A stretch of DNA of 52,703 bases from contig JAJYDS010000007.1 in the NCBI GenBank assembly GCA_021777215.1, positions 1 through 52,703 on the forward strand. Reading direction: 5' to 3'. This document shows, piece after piece, positions 1 to 8,427 of this stretch (the stretch's first letter is position 1; each line of letters starts with the position of its first letter). The stretch is from a bacterium (GTDB taxonomy: Bacteria; Babelota; Babeliae; Babelales; Vermiphilaceae). The translations under genes were made by a program, and so were the position numbers. The notes beneath the pieces are model-generated. The model did no database searches. It was not told the DNA's origin and worked only from the letters and a program-made list of their open reading frames with translations.

Positions 1-238
1 TTAACCTCTATGTTAAAAAGTACAATTCTTATCGTCCCCACCAAGCTTTACAGTACCTGACGCCTCTGCAATACTATAGCTCTGTATTCGGGGCCTAATT
101 TTTCCCAAATGTATTGAACCAGGTCAATGTATTGAACCAGGTCAGCTTCTAGTATAAAATTTTTATTGAGCTACACTAGGCAATAGCATGTTTAGCGCTT
201 TCTGGTGAGTTTAAACAGGATAAAAGAAGGGTCTTGCA
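1..238. other. Leader region upstream of first protease gene
   Basis: No convincing gene is visible in this stretch. It holds a perfect 18-bp tandem direct repeat (108-143) and, downstream of it, the AT-rich segment TATAAAATTTTTATT that could contain a -10 element for the protease gene at 239. A purine-rich AGAAGG lies about ten bases before that ATG and is its likely ribosome binding site. Confidence 0.4.
108..143. repeat. 18-bp tandem direct repeat, two copies
   Basis: The unit AATGTATTGAACCAGGTC occurs twice head to tail with no mismatch (108-125 and 126-143). It lies in the presumed promoter region of the first HtrA-like gene, so it could be a duplicated regulator site or a recent replication-slippage duplication. 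The sequence does not distinguish these. Confidence 0.8.
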
Positions 239-1957
239 ATGAATTTAGATACGCGATCGTTATTGTTAGGTGCCTGTGCGGGAGCTGGGCTTCTTGTTGG
301 GGCTGGGGGTACGAGTTTTTTTGTCTATCGCTTGAGTCAACGCCAACAAGAGCTTGAAAATCAATTGTTTAAAATGCGCGATGCACAGTTGGAGGTGCGC
401 GACAAGATGAGTGTTGCTGATTCGCAAGTTGAACGGGTGGTCTCTAATGCTCAGCAACTCTGGCGTCCGGTGCAAGAAAAAGTAAAAGACACTGTAGTGC
501 AAGTATTCTCTCAAATTACCGAATTTGATTTTTTGCAGCCCTATAAAACGCCGGGACAATCATCAGCGTATGGTTCAGGTTTTTTTATTTCTGATACGGG
601 TGATTTAATAACTAATTCGCATGTGGTTGATCAGGCTAAAGCCGTCTGGATTCAAATTCCTTCGTTGGGTAAACGTATTATTGACGTTGAGATTGTGGGA
701 ATTAGTCCTGAGCGTGATTTGGCGCTCTTGCGCCTGACGCCTGCCAGTCTTGAGTTGGTGCGTTCGCTGCTTGGCTCTATTCCTTATTTACCGTTGGGCG
801 ATTCTGATGCGGTGCGGCGTTCTGATGAAGTGATGGCGCTTGGCTATCCACTCGGGCAACAGTCCCTTAAAAGCACGACTGGTGTAGTGAGCGGTCAAGA
901 ACAGCATTTTATTCAAATAAGTGCGCCGCTTAATCCCGGTAATTCAGGAGGGCCTTTGCTTAATACCCACGGAGAAGTGATAGGTATCAATAGTGCTATT
1001 ATTCCTGGCGCGCAAAATGTGGGATACATGATCCCGATTAATGATTTAAAAATCGTGCGCGATGATTTGGCCAAAATAAAACTGCTCCGTAAACCATTCT
1101 TGGGCGTGCTTTTTAATAATGCCTCCGATAGCTTGACGGATTATCTGGGCAATCCACAGCCAGGGGGTTGTTACGTGGTGGAAGTGGTACATGGCAGTAC
1201 GCTCTACAATGCGGGTATTAAGGCCGGCGATATGATTTATGAAATTAATGGGCATCGCATTGATATTTTTGGCGATATGACGGTTGATTGGTCAGAAGAT
1301 AAGATTTCTCTTATTGATTATGTGGGCCGCCTTTCTATTGGCCAAAAAGTGAGCATGGTTGTCTATCGTCATGGTAAACGTATGGCGGTGAATGTCACTT
1401 TTGGTCAAGGAGAAGTGCCGGCTATCCGTCGTGTATATCCTGGTTATGAAGAGATTGACTATGAAGTGTTTGGGGGCATGGTAATTATGGAATTGAGTCT
1501 CAATCATATCAATATTCTTGGGCCGAATGCACCCGGTCTTGCCCGTTTTGCTGAACTAAAAAAACAGGGGCAGACGGCATTGGTCGTAACCCATATTTTC
1601 CCTACCTCACGAATTGCTCGTGAACGTACGCTTGCCATCGGTGCCACGCTTAACGAAGTGAATGATACGGTGGTCAATACGCTCGCTGACTTTAGAAATG
1701 TGATTACCAAAACTGCGCACAATAGATACTTGACCATTCGAGCTTCTGATAATGTGACCCGTGCGACAGACAATGTGTTTGTTTCAGTACCGATGGAAAA
1801 GATTTTGGATGAAGAGCTACAGCTATCGAGTGATTATCATTATCCAATTTCCAAGCTGAGCAAGCAGCTGCTGGTGGCTGCGGGGAAAAATCAGGCGCCA
1901 CGCATTGAGTTGCCGCAAACGGGTGTTTCTGTGTCGGCGGCTCAGGTGGCAGCTTAA
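239..1957 (+). CDS. HtrA/DegP-like serine protease, membrane anchored
   Basis: Trypsin-fold (S1C) protease of 572 residues. A hydrophobic segment at about residues 7-30 anchors it in, or exports it across, the inner membrane. A short coiled linker (31-75) follows, then the protease domain. The catalytic triad is visible: His128 in TNSHVV, Asp160 in PERDLALL and Ser236 in NPGNSGGPL. A PDZ domain covers about 285-390, and a second, more divergent PDZ-like region about 400-510, ending near the VVTHIFP and LTIRASD segments. HtrA proteins degrade or refold damaged envelope proteins. A paralogue lies directly downstream (2197). The start is supported by AGAAGG ten bases upstream. A strong terminator closes the gene. 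The family call is secure; the exact orthologue (DegP, DegQ or DegS) is not. Confidence 0.9.
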   Translation: MNLDTRSLLLGACAGAGLLVGAGGTSFFVYRLSQRQQELENQLFKMRDAQLEVRDKMSVADSQVERVVSNAQQLWRPVQEKVKDTVVQVFSQITEFDFLQPYKTPGQSSAYGSGFFISDTGDLITNSHVVDQAKAVWIQIPSLGKRIIDVEIVGISPERDLALLRLTPASLELVRSLLGSIPYLPLGDSDAVRRSDEVMALGYPLGQQSLKSTTGVVSGQEQHFIQISAPLNPGNSGGPLLNTHGEVIGINSAIIPGAQNVGYMIPINDLKIVRDDLAKIKLLRKPFLGVLFNNASDSLTDYLGNPQPGGCYVVEVVHGSTLYNAGIKAGDMIYEINGHRIDIFGDMTVDWSEDKISLIDYVGRLSIGQKVSMVVYRHGKRMAVNVTFGQGEVPAIRRVYPGYEEIDYEVFGGMVIMELSLNHINILGPNAPGLARFAELKKQGQTALVVTHIFPTSRIARERTLAIGATLNEVNDTVVNTLADFRNVITKTAHNRYLTIRASDNVTRATDNVFVSVPMEKILDEELQLSSDYHYPISKLSKQLLVAAGKNQAPRIELPQTGVSVSAAQVAA

Positions 1958-1982
1958 CGTACACCATAGTAATTTCTATTGA

Positions 1983-2010
1983 GCCCAGGGTGAAACCTGG
2001 GCCTTTTTTT
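1983..2010 (+). terminator. Rho-independent terminator
   Basis: The stem GCCCAGG/CCTGGGC (1983-1989 with 1996-2002) has a 6-base loop and is followed at once by a T-rich run. It ends the transcript of the protease gene at 239. Confidence 0.85.
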
Positions 2011-2095
2011 TGTTTTTTTGTGTGATTTTTTTGGTTAAAAACAGATCGTTTTGGGAATGAGCAAAAAATAAGTATGGGCGGCGCACCCGAGACTA

Positions 2096-2104
2096 TGCTA
2101 TTCT
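2096..2104 (+). promoter_or_regulatory. Candidate extended -10 promoter
   Basis: TGCTATTCT matches an extended -10 (TGnTATnnT) about 90 bases before the second protease gene and downstream of the terminator of the first. This suggests the two paralogues are transcribed separately. No good -35 is visible. Confidence 0.35.
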
Positions 2105-2196
2105 TTTTTCAAACTTAATGCAGCGAGCGCTATGCCGTGTTGCATAGTATTGAGGGCGCAGAGGGTGTTAGTTTCTAAAAAAAGTAGGATATAGCA

Positions 2197-3696
2197 ATGA
2201 AAAAAGAAGTGATGTTGGTGCAGCGAGCGGATGATTGGGCGGGAATTCAGGATGCGGTGGGTAATGCGGTGGTGCAGGTCTTTGCGCAGGTGAGTGAATT
2301 TGATTGGCTAGAACCCTATCGCACACAAGAGCAACATGAAAATAGAGGGAGTGGTTTTCTCATAAATGAAGATGGCTATGTTATCACCAATGCGCATGTA
2401 GTGCATGAAGCAAAACGTGTTTGGATCCATTTGCCGGCGCTTGGACAACACAATATCCATGTGACGATTATAGGCTTTTGTCCTGAGCGGGATATGGCGC
2501 TTTTACGTATTGGCGAGCAAGACTTGGCCAGAGTGCGAGCACAATTGGGAGGAATTCCTTCAGTTATTTTGGGTAATTCGGACTTAGTGCGGCGTACTGA
2601 TCCAGTATTGGTGCTCGGCTACCCGCTTGGGCAGTACCGTCTGAAAAGTACTACCGGTATAATCAGTGGCCGCGAGAGCAGCACCGGACAATCATTTATT
2701 CAAATTACGGCACCGGTTAATCCGGGAAGTTCTGGCGGGCCGCTCATTAATAGAGATGGCCAGGTTGTAGGTATCACCATAGCCGGTTTTTTTGAAGCGC
2801 AAAATGTTGGGTATGCGATTCCGGTTAATGAATTAAGCTTAATTTTAGATGATTTATATACGCAGCGCTTGGTACGGCGTCCGCTTCTTGGTGCCCGTTT
2901 TATATTTGCCAGTGACGAAAAAGCAGAATTTTTGGGTAACCCGGTGCCAACAGGACTTTATATTAGCCGTGTTTTTGCCGGATCACCGCTGGAGAAAGCG
3001 GGTGTGCAAGAAGGGGACATGCTCTATGCCTTTAATGGTTTTGCTATTGATGCCTATGGGGATACTGCTGCTCCATGGGGAAGCGATCGCACCTCTTTTC
3101 ATGACCTTATAGCGCGGGTAAAAGTAGGTGAAACGGTGCAGCTGATAGTGTATCGCGCGGGAGAGCGCAAGGAGATAACGTTTACCGCTGAGATTATGCC
3201 GCCATACCCTATTCGCATGCGGTACCCCGATTACGAAGAAGTAGAACACGAAGTTATTGGGGGGCTCGTGATTATGGAGTTGAGTGATAATCATATTCCC
3301 TATTTGTTTGACGATGCGCCGGATTTAGTAAAATACCAGGCAATGGAGAACAAAACGGAGGCAGCTTTAGTCATAACCCATGTGTTTCCTGGTTCGTTAG
3401 CACACCAGGTGCGTACGCTGACGCCTGGTGATATAATTACTCAAGTGAATGGTAAACCGGCGCATACTTTGGATAGTTTTAGACGGTTGGTGAGAAAGAG
3501 TGCCCATAACGGGTATTTAACCATAAAGACGGCTCAAGATGTGTTTGCAGTTTTCTCGCTCAGCCGCATGATTGAGGATGAAGTGCGCTTGAGCACCGAT
3601 TTTTCATATCCATTGTCGCCATTGGTTGCTCAGTTAGTCAAAATGATGAAAAAAGAAGAAAAAGAGACTTATGGCAAAAGAAAAAAAACGTCTTGA
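2197..3696 (+). CDS. HtrA-like serine protease, no visible export signal
   Basis: 499-residue paralogue of the upstream protease, sharing the same order of protease, PDZ and divergent C-terminal PDZ-like domain. Triad residues are His67 (TNAHVV), Asp99 (PERDMALL) and Ser179 (NPGSSGGPL, where the usual GNSGG reads GSSGG). Unlike its neighbour it has no hydrophobic N-terminus; the protein starts about 50 residues before the protease core. It may therefore be cytoplasmic, or its real start or signal may be missing. The spacing AGTAGGATATAGCAATG gives a modest ribosome binding site. Its last 26 bases overlap the start of the rRNA methyltransferase gene, implying co-transcription. The C-terminus is Lys/Glu rich. 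Confidence 0.88.
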   Translation: MKKEVMLVQRADDWAGIQDAVGNAVVQVFAQVSEFDWLEPYRTQEQHENRGSGFLINEDGYVITNAHVVHEAKRVWIHLPALGQHNIHVTIIGFCPERDMALLRIGEQDLARVRAQLGGIPSVILGNSDLVRRTDPVLVLGYPLGQYRLKSTTGIISGRESSTGQSFIQITAPVNPGSSGGPLINRDGQVVGITIAGFFEAQNVGYAIPVNELSLILDDLYTQRLVRRPLLGARFIFASDEKAEFLGNPVPTGLYISRVFAGSPLEKAGVQEGDMLYAFNGFAIDAYGDTAAPWGSDRTSFHDLIARVKVGETVQLIVYRAGERKEITFTAEIMPPYPIRMRYPDYEEVEHEVIGGLVIMELSDNHIPYLFDDAPDLVKYQAMENKTEAALVITHVFPGSLAHQVRTLTPGDIITQVNGKPAHTLDSFRRLVRKSAHNGYLTIKTAQDVFAVFSLSRMIEDEVRLSTDFSYPLSPLVAQLVKMMKKEEKETYGKRKKTS

Positions 3697-4420
3697 TCTG
3701 TTGCTACAGGAACGATATCCCCAGTATAGTCGGCAACAATTACAAAGTTGGATTATGCAGGCACGAGTAACCGTGGCAGGGGCTGTGGTGACCAAGGCGG
3801 GACAAGCAATTCCGGCGGATGCTGAGATTCAATTGAGTGTGCAGGAACCGAAATTTGTCGGACGTGCGGGATTTAAGCTTGAGAAAGCGCTCGATCATTT
3901 TGCCATTGATGTGCATGGTTTGGTAGCACTTGATGCCGGGCTTTCTACGGGCGGTTTTACTGATTGCCTGCTGCAGCGCGGCATACAAAAAGTATATGGC
4001 GTTGATGTGGGCTATGGCCAAGTGCATGAAAAAATCAGAAATGATCCGCGTGTAGTGGTGAAAGAGCGCACGAATCTACGTACACTTACTAGCCAAGATT
4101 TGGGAGAATTGGTTGACCTGGTAACCCTCGATTTGTCATTTATCTCTCTATTAAAAGTTATGGACGCTGTTGTGGGCATACTCAAAGAAGGCGGCACGCT
4201 TATTACGCTTATAAAGCCTCAATTTGAGGCGGGCAAAGAGCAGGTTGGCCGTGGGGGTATTATTAAAGACCCACGGGTGCACGAACTGGTAGTGCATACG
4301 GTTACGCAAGGAATTGTGGCACGCGGGTTTGAATGCATCGGCGTTACCGATTCTCCGATTGCCGGCGCTGATGGGAATAAAGAGTTTTTGGCTCATTTTA
4401 TAAAAAAGCAACGTGCATAA
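3671..4420 (+). CDS. tlyA: TlyA-family rRNA 2'-O-methyltransferase
   Basis: 249 residues, the normal family size. An S4 RNA-binding domain occupies about residues 5-60 (RLDLLLQERYPQYSRQQLQ). An FtsJ/RrmJ-type methyltransferase domain follows, with RAGFKLEKAL, the SAM-binding segment ALDAGLSTGGFTDCLLQRG, TLDLSFISL and KPQFEAG. TlyA enzymes methylate ribose at C1409 of 16S and C1920 of 23S rRNA at the subunit interface; they were once named hemolysins. The start overlaps the protease gene by 26 bases, and AAAGAG lies just upstream of the ATG. The family call is firm; whether it modifies one or both rRNAs cannot be read from sequence. Confidence 0.9.
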   Translation: MAKEKKRLDLLLQERYPQYSRQQLQSWIMQARVTVAGAVVTKAGQAIPADAEIQLSVQEPKFVGRAGFKLEKALDHFAIDVHGLVALDAGLSTGGFTDCLLQRGIQKVYGVDVGYGQVHEKIRNDPRVVVKERTNLRTLTSQDLGELVDLVTLDLSFISLLKVMDAVVGILKEGGTLITLIKPQFEAGKEQVGRGGIIKDPRVHELVVHTVTQGIVARGFECIGVTDSPIAGADGNKEFLAHFIKKQRA

Positions 4421-4446
4421 TTTAGATGCAATACCCGCAAAAAGTG

Positions 4447-4965
4447 TTAGAGCTGAAGCTGCCTGAGCGCTGTTTTATTATTGTGTAATGCCGCGTTTAT
4501 ATCTCGTGCTGGTTCATAATTGAGGGCGATATGTTGTTTGTTTTCAACCAAGTTTGCGAGAATGGCTCCCGTTTCATTGAGATTTTCCAGCAGCTTTTTT
4601 TCAAGATCTTTTTCTTTGAGTACTGTGGCGGCACTGCCAATAGGGCCGAGTAATACGAGTGCCGGCGAATTTTTCTCGTAGGCGACAGCTATCTCCTGCG
4701 CATTTTTTTCGAGCGCAATCAATTTTGGTTTTAGTTGTTGGTCTTGTTCATCGGGCCACAAAAGGGTGAGTGTGGTTTGGATTTGCCTTGTGCATTCGCG
4801 AGCCTGTACGAGAAAATTTGGATCTACTTCATGAACATCATACAGATTATACAGCTCTCTTTTATAAATGATGCCGTTGCGTTCGATGATGGTTTTTCCT
4901 GCCCAATACAAGAGAGCTAAGAAGATACAATCGCGTGCAAAATTTTTCGATTTAAAGAGGCTCAT
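4447..4965 (-). CDS. Small membrane-anchored protein of unknown function
   Basis: 172 residues, not recognised. One hydrophobic segment (about residues 10-24, FARDCIFLALLYWAGKTII) is followed by a soluble, helix-prone, Glu/Leu-rich domain with no familiar motif. That suggests a single-span protein with its bulk on one side of the membrane. AAAGGAG sits six bases before the ATG, so the start is well supported. It is convergent with tlyA, whose stop is 26 bases away. Confidence 0.65.
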   Translation of the reverse strand: MSLFKSKNFARDCIFLALLYWAGKTIIERNGIIYKRELYNLYDVHEVDPNFLVQARECTRQIQTTLTLLWPDEQDQQLKPKLIALEKNAQEIAVAYEKNSPALVLLGPIGSAATVLKEKDLEKKLLENLNETGAILANLVENKQHIALNYEPARDINAALHNNKTALRQLQL

Positions 4966-5142
4966 GGTCTACTCCTTTTGTCTTGCTTGAGCGTCTGTGT
5001 GGTAATGGCGCTGTAGTGGTACCTATTCTTGTTAATACACTCTAGGAGATTTGTTTCCTGCCGTCAAACAAAAAATGGGGCAATTTTCCTGGATAAAAGG
5101 CTTTTTTTTTGTTACAACTAAGAATGTCTGAATATTTGATAT

Positions 5143-5219
5143 GCGCCTGTAGCTCAAATGGATAGAGCGTCGGACTTCGGATCCGCAGGTTGTAGGTTCG
5201 ACTCCTACCAGGCGCACCA
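5143..5219 (+). tRNA. tRNA-Arg (anticodon UCG)
   Basis: A complete cloverleaf can be folded: acceptor GCGCCTG/CAGGCGC, D-stem GCTC/GAGC, anticodon loop CTTCGGA with anticodon TCG at positions 34-36, T-arm GTAGG TTCGACT CCTAC, and an encoded ACCA 3' end. It reads CGA and probably other CGN codons. The first pair of the anticodon stem (U27-C43) is a mismatch. Confidence 0.95.
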
Positions 5220-5234
5220 GTCTTCGCCTACGTG

Positions 5235-5290
5235 GGTTAGGCGTTGTAGTAAGACTACGGCTACGCCTGGCTAGCGCCAACCTTTTTTTA
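5235..5290 (+). terminator. Terminator-like hairpin between the two tRNA genes
   Basis: GGTT-A-GGCG (5235-5243) pairs with CGCC-AACC (5275-5282), with a possible inner stem GTAG/CTAC, and is followed by seven T residues. It would separate the two tRNA-Arg genes into different transcripts. Confidence 0.6.
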
Positions 5291-5341
5291 CAAATTCAGA
5301 GTTATATAGCCAGTACGGGCCAGTCGCGCCTCATTTTTTTT

Positions 5342-5418
5342 GCGCCCGTAGCTCAGGCGGATAGAGCGACAGATTCCTAATCTGTAGGCCACAGGTTCGA
5401 ATCCTGTCGGGCGCACCA
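5342..5418 (+). tRNA. tRNA-Arg (anticodon CCU)
   Basis: Full cloverleaf: acceptor GCGCCCG/CGGGCGC, D-stem GCTC/GAGC, anticodon stem ACAGA/TCTGT with loop TTCCTAA (anticodon CCT), T-arm ACAGG TTCGAAT CCTGT, and an encoded ACCA end. It reads AGG codons. It lies only 22 bases before the ABC transporter ATPase gene. Confidence 0.95.
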
Positions 5419-5440
5419 ATTAAAATTCGTAAGGTTCAGC

Positions 5441-6400
5441 ATGTATTCTCATCCGCTTGTCGTTGAAAAACTGACAAAAAAATTTGGGTCCTCAAAATTT
5501 TTATGGTTTGGCAAGCAATCATTCACTGCCGTTGATGCTATTTCGTTTTATCTGAAGGAGAGAGAAATCCTGGGCCTGCTCGGGCCAAATGGTGCGGGCA
5601 AAACAACGACTATTCAGATGTTGCTTAACACATTGACGCCTACTGCTGGTTCCATAAGCTATTTTGGCAAAAAGCTTTCAGCTAATCCTAAAGAGGCGTT
5701 GCGACCTGTTGCGTATGCGAGTAGTTATATGCGTTTGCCCAGCGCATTGACGGTACGGCAAAGTCTTATCATGTTTGGCATGCTCTACGATGTTCCCTAT
5801 AAGAGATTGGTACATGCAATTAATGAGCGGTTTTTGGCGGCTTTTAATTTAACGCATATTATTGATCGTAAAGTTTCATTCCTCTCGGCTGGTCAGACAA
5901 CAGCGGTATTATTGGCACGAACGTTTTTAGTAGACCCTTCGATTGTGTTGCTCGATGAACCTACGGCGGCACTTGATCCAGAAAGTGCCCATAATATTCG
6001 TGATTTTATCCGAGAACAAAATAAGCAGCGCGGTGTTTCGATGTTGTTCACTTCCCACAATATGGCCGAAGTTGCGGATCTGTGTGACCGTATTCTGGTT
6101 CTCAAAGGAGGCAGGATAATTGCCGATAATACGCCGGAGCTTTTGGCTGCCTCGGTACGGGTAGTGCGGCTTCAGTTGTATATTGCCAGTGGTGATATCA
6201 TGATGCGAGCGGTAGCTTTCTTTAAGGAGCAAGCATTGACGCATACTGTTGAAGGACAGAGCGTTGTGGTTAATGTCGAGGAGCAAAAAATAGCCGATCT
6301 TTTATCAGGGCTTGCGCACCAAGGGATTGTCTACACGCAAATTGCGATAGAAAAACCAACGTTGGAAGATTACTTTCTAACCTTGAGCAAAGGGGCATGA
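5441..6400 (+). CDS. ABC transporter ATP-binding protein (ABC-2/DrrA type)
   Basis: 319-residue ATPase of an exporter. Visible motifs are Walker A GPNGAGKTT, signature FLSAGQ (usual LSGGQ), Walker B IVLLDEPTAALD and H-loop TSHNMAEV. The segment where the Q-loop glutamine normally sits reads AYASSYMRLP, as in some ABC-2 subfamilies. The C-terminal 80 residues are the regulatory extension of DrrA/CcmA-like ATPases. It hydrolyses ATP to drive the permease encoded one base downstream. Substrate is unknown; drugs, polysaccharides or lipids are typical for the family. Confidence 0.9.
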   Translation: MYSHPLVVEKLTKKFGSSKFLWFGKQSFTAVDAISFYLKEREILGLLGPNGAGKTTTIQMLLNTLTPTAGSISYFGKKLSANPKEALRPVAYASSYMRLPSALTVRQSLIMFGMLYDVPYKRLVHAINERFLAAFNLTHIIDRKVSFLSAGQTTAVLLARTFLVDPSIVLLDEPTAALDPESAHNIRDFIREQNKQRGVSMLFTSHNMAEVADLCDRILVLKGGRIIADNTPELLAASVRVVRLQLYIASGDIMMRAVAFFKEQALTHTVEGQSVVVNVEEQKIADLLSGLAHQGIVYTQIAIEKPTLEDYFLTLSKGA

Positions 6401-6401
6401 C

Positions 6402-7190
6402 ATGATTACATTTTCAATCAGGCGATGTGCCGCGGTAATTGTGCGTCATGTTTTTGAATTAAAAAATGCGTTTGAACTTTTTATGGTTTCGTATTGGTGC
6501 TTTTTTGATCTTTTTTCTTTTGGTTTATTGGCAGCATCATTTAAGCAGCCAAATGCTTTGCAGTATATGACGACCAATATGGCGCTGTGGTATTTAGTTG
6601 CTCGCGGTTCTATCGGATTTGCCGTCTCATTTGTGAGGGATCTCCATACGGTTAATTTTGTAAGCATGATGACGACGCCCCTGGCGCTTTTTGAATGGTT
6701 TGTGGCTCTTGTCACCATGGGCATAGTCAACGGCTTGCTCGGTTTTCTTATGTCGGCGTTGGCAGCTGTTTTACTCTTTGATGTGAATGTATTTTCAATC
6801 GGATGGGTTATTATACCTGCCGCTATTTCATTACTCTGTTCTGCCTGTGTGCTCGGTACCTTAGTGCTTTCCCTTGTGATGACATTTGGTCGCCGAGCGG
6901 AGTCTTTCGTATGGATAGCGGGCTATTTTTTAGCGCCATTTAGTGGTGTTTTTTGCCCCGTGGCAAATCTGCCCATCATTTTGCAAAAAATTGCAGTCTG
7001 GCTACCTACGAGTTATGTGTTTGCTTGTCTTGGCGCAGGACGCAGTGGCCAGGTAGATACGGTTACGCAGTTGCTCTTCAAAAGCTTTGCGCTCAATGGA
7101 TGTTATTTTGCACTTGCATTGGCGCTCTTTTATTGGCGCTTTACCCAGCGCCGTATTACGGGTTTGACGCGATTGGAAGTTGAGCTTTAG
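6402..7190 (+). CDS. ABC-2 type transporter permease
   Basis: 262 residues with about six hydrophobic segments, typical for an ABC2_membrane permease. The conserved late segment FLAPFSGVFCPVANLP resembles the ABC-2 signature (pxxGxxxPxxxLP). The gene begins one base after the ATPase stop codon, so the pair is translationally coupled and should form one exporter (two ATPases plus two permeases) in the inner membrane. Cargo cannot be inferred. Confidence 0.87.
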   Translation: MITFSIRRCAAVIVRHVFELKNAFELFMVSYWCFFDLFSFGLLAASFKQPNALQYMTTNMALWYLVARGSIGFAVSFVRDLHTVNFVSMMTTPLALFEWFVALVTMGIVNGLLGFLMSALAAVLLFDVNVFSIGWVIIPAAISLLCSACVLGTLVLSLVMTFGRRAESFVWIAGYFLAPFSGVFCPVANLPIILQKIAVWLPTSYVFACLGAGRSGQVDTVTQLLFKSFALNGCYFALALALFYWRFTQRRITGLTRLEVEL

Positions 7191-7314
7191 TGGTGCTCTG
7201 GCAGCAGGTCGATTCTATTCAATCTGAAGTTCTTTTAGAGCCCCCTTTTACAAGAACAATCATTTTGTCTACGTTAAGGGATATAGTGTTTATTCGTGCT
7301 AGAGGGGATGCTTT

Positions 7315-8067
7315 ATGAAAATTCTCAAGAGTGCAAAAAATTCTTTTTTTACGACAACTGTTTTTGTTGGAACTATTTTGAGCTGTGCTTATGTAGCAGC
7401 TGCAATGAGCGAAAAAGAGGCTGCGCGGGATCATGTGGCTGCCTTTTTTAAGTGTGCGCAGGAAGAGTTAGCGGTGGTTAAAGCACACATAGCAAACATA
7501 CAAGCACAACAATCGCCTGATGCAAAACTGTTGAAGCAGTTAAAAAAACACGTCCGAAAACTTATGGTGCTTGACTGTATTGCGCGACGTGATAGTAAAG
7601 CTCTTGAAGCTGCTCAAAAAAATGAACTTGAATTTTATACTGATGATATATTGGTATGGGTAAACGCTGATCGGTGCACTGAGACAGTGCAAGGGCGTTT
7701 GGTTGCCTTTACATTTGATGCAGAAAACGCCTTGCCTTTTGTATTGTATCACTCAGCCTTAGATATTACTGATGCAGACAGAGCGGCAACCCTAGCGATC
7801 CTTAACGTTCTTTTTGATAAAGGACTTGCTGTTGACGTTGCCGGATGCAGTGGCTATTGGCTAAAAAATGAAAAGACTGCTGAAAAATCTTCTCATTGTT
7901 GCTGTGATTGTTCTTGCGAGCCTTCTGCATGCAATGAATCATCAGAGAGCGTCTCTGATTATGTTGGTGAAAGTTCTCTTGTTGAGCTTGCTGAGTATTA
8001 CAGTTTTAAGGAAGCGCAAGAGTTGGTTGCCCGGCACTGTTCTTCTTGTCATGAAAATAGCAACTGA
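7315..8067 (+). CDS. Secreted protein with Cys-rich C-terminus, unknown
   Basis: 250 residues, family not recognised. An N-terminal signal peptide (about residues 1-30, ending near VAAA) is followed by a helical, Lys/Gln-rich region. Near the C-terminus there is a dense cysteine cluster (CCCDCSCEPSAC) and the final residues HCSSCHENSN. The last contains a CXXCH sequence that could bind heme c or metal, although no cytochrome fold is evident. GAGGGGA precedes the ATG. A perfect 11-bp terminator follows. Confidence 0.65.
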   Translation: MKILKSAKNSFFTTTVFVGTILSCAYVAAAMSEKEAARDHVAAFFKCAQEELAVVKAHIANIQAQQSPDAKLLKQLKKHVRKLMVLDCIARRDSKALEAAQKNELEFYTDDILVWVNADRCTETVQGRLVAFTFDAENALPFVLYHSALDITDADRAATLAILNVLFDKGLAVDVAGCSGYWLKNEKTAEKSSHCCCDCSCEPSACNESSESVSDYVGESSLVELAEYYSFKEAQELVARHCSSCHENSN

Positions 8068-8167
8068 AAAACAAAAGATGCGCAGGTGTATCGCGATTAT
8101 GTGAAAGTGGCAGGTTTTTCGTAAGTAAAGAACGTTCAATTGTTTTTTTACTTTGGCCAAGATGATA

Positions 8168-8206
8168 AGAGGGACACCGGTTTTTTGGTGTCCCTCTTGG
8201 TTTTTT
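8168..8206 (+). terminator. Strong Rho-independent terminator
   Basis: A perfect 11-bp stem AGAGGGACACC/GGTGTCCCTCT (8168-8178 with 8187-8197) has an 8-base loop and is followed by TTGGTTTTTT. It ends the transcript of the Cys-rich secreted protein. Confidence 0.9.
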
Positions 8207-8427
8207 AGATGCGCTGCGCTTTTATAATTCTTTTTGAAAATATAAATCTTTAAGTTTTATACCAGTATCCTGCGTTGTAATTTCTGTTTGTATTATATGC
8301 GCATCTAGAGCTGCTTTTGGGGAGGGGGCTTTTGACTAAAGCTGTTTGGCTAGATATTCTTAAGGGGAAGCTCGAAGTTTTGGGCTTTGTTTTGTTCTAG
8401 ATAACCGTTTCTTTAATGGAGGAACTT
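8207..8427 (+). promoter_or_regulatory. Intergenic region with candidate promoter
   Basis: TTGAAA at 8234-8239 and TATACC at 8258-8263, with an 18-base spacer, form the best sigma-70-like pair upstream of the secreted alanine-rich protein. The rest of the gap shows no gene. TGGAGGA just before 8428 is a strong ribosome binding site and decides the start there. Confidence 0.4.

Noticed and set aside
5032-5280. Minus-strand frame of 82 codons containing LVGVEPTTCGSEV
   Set aside because: It is antisense to the tRNA-Arg (UCG) gene and shows the well-known VGVEPTT artefact of frames read against tRNAs.
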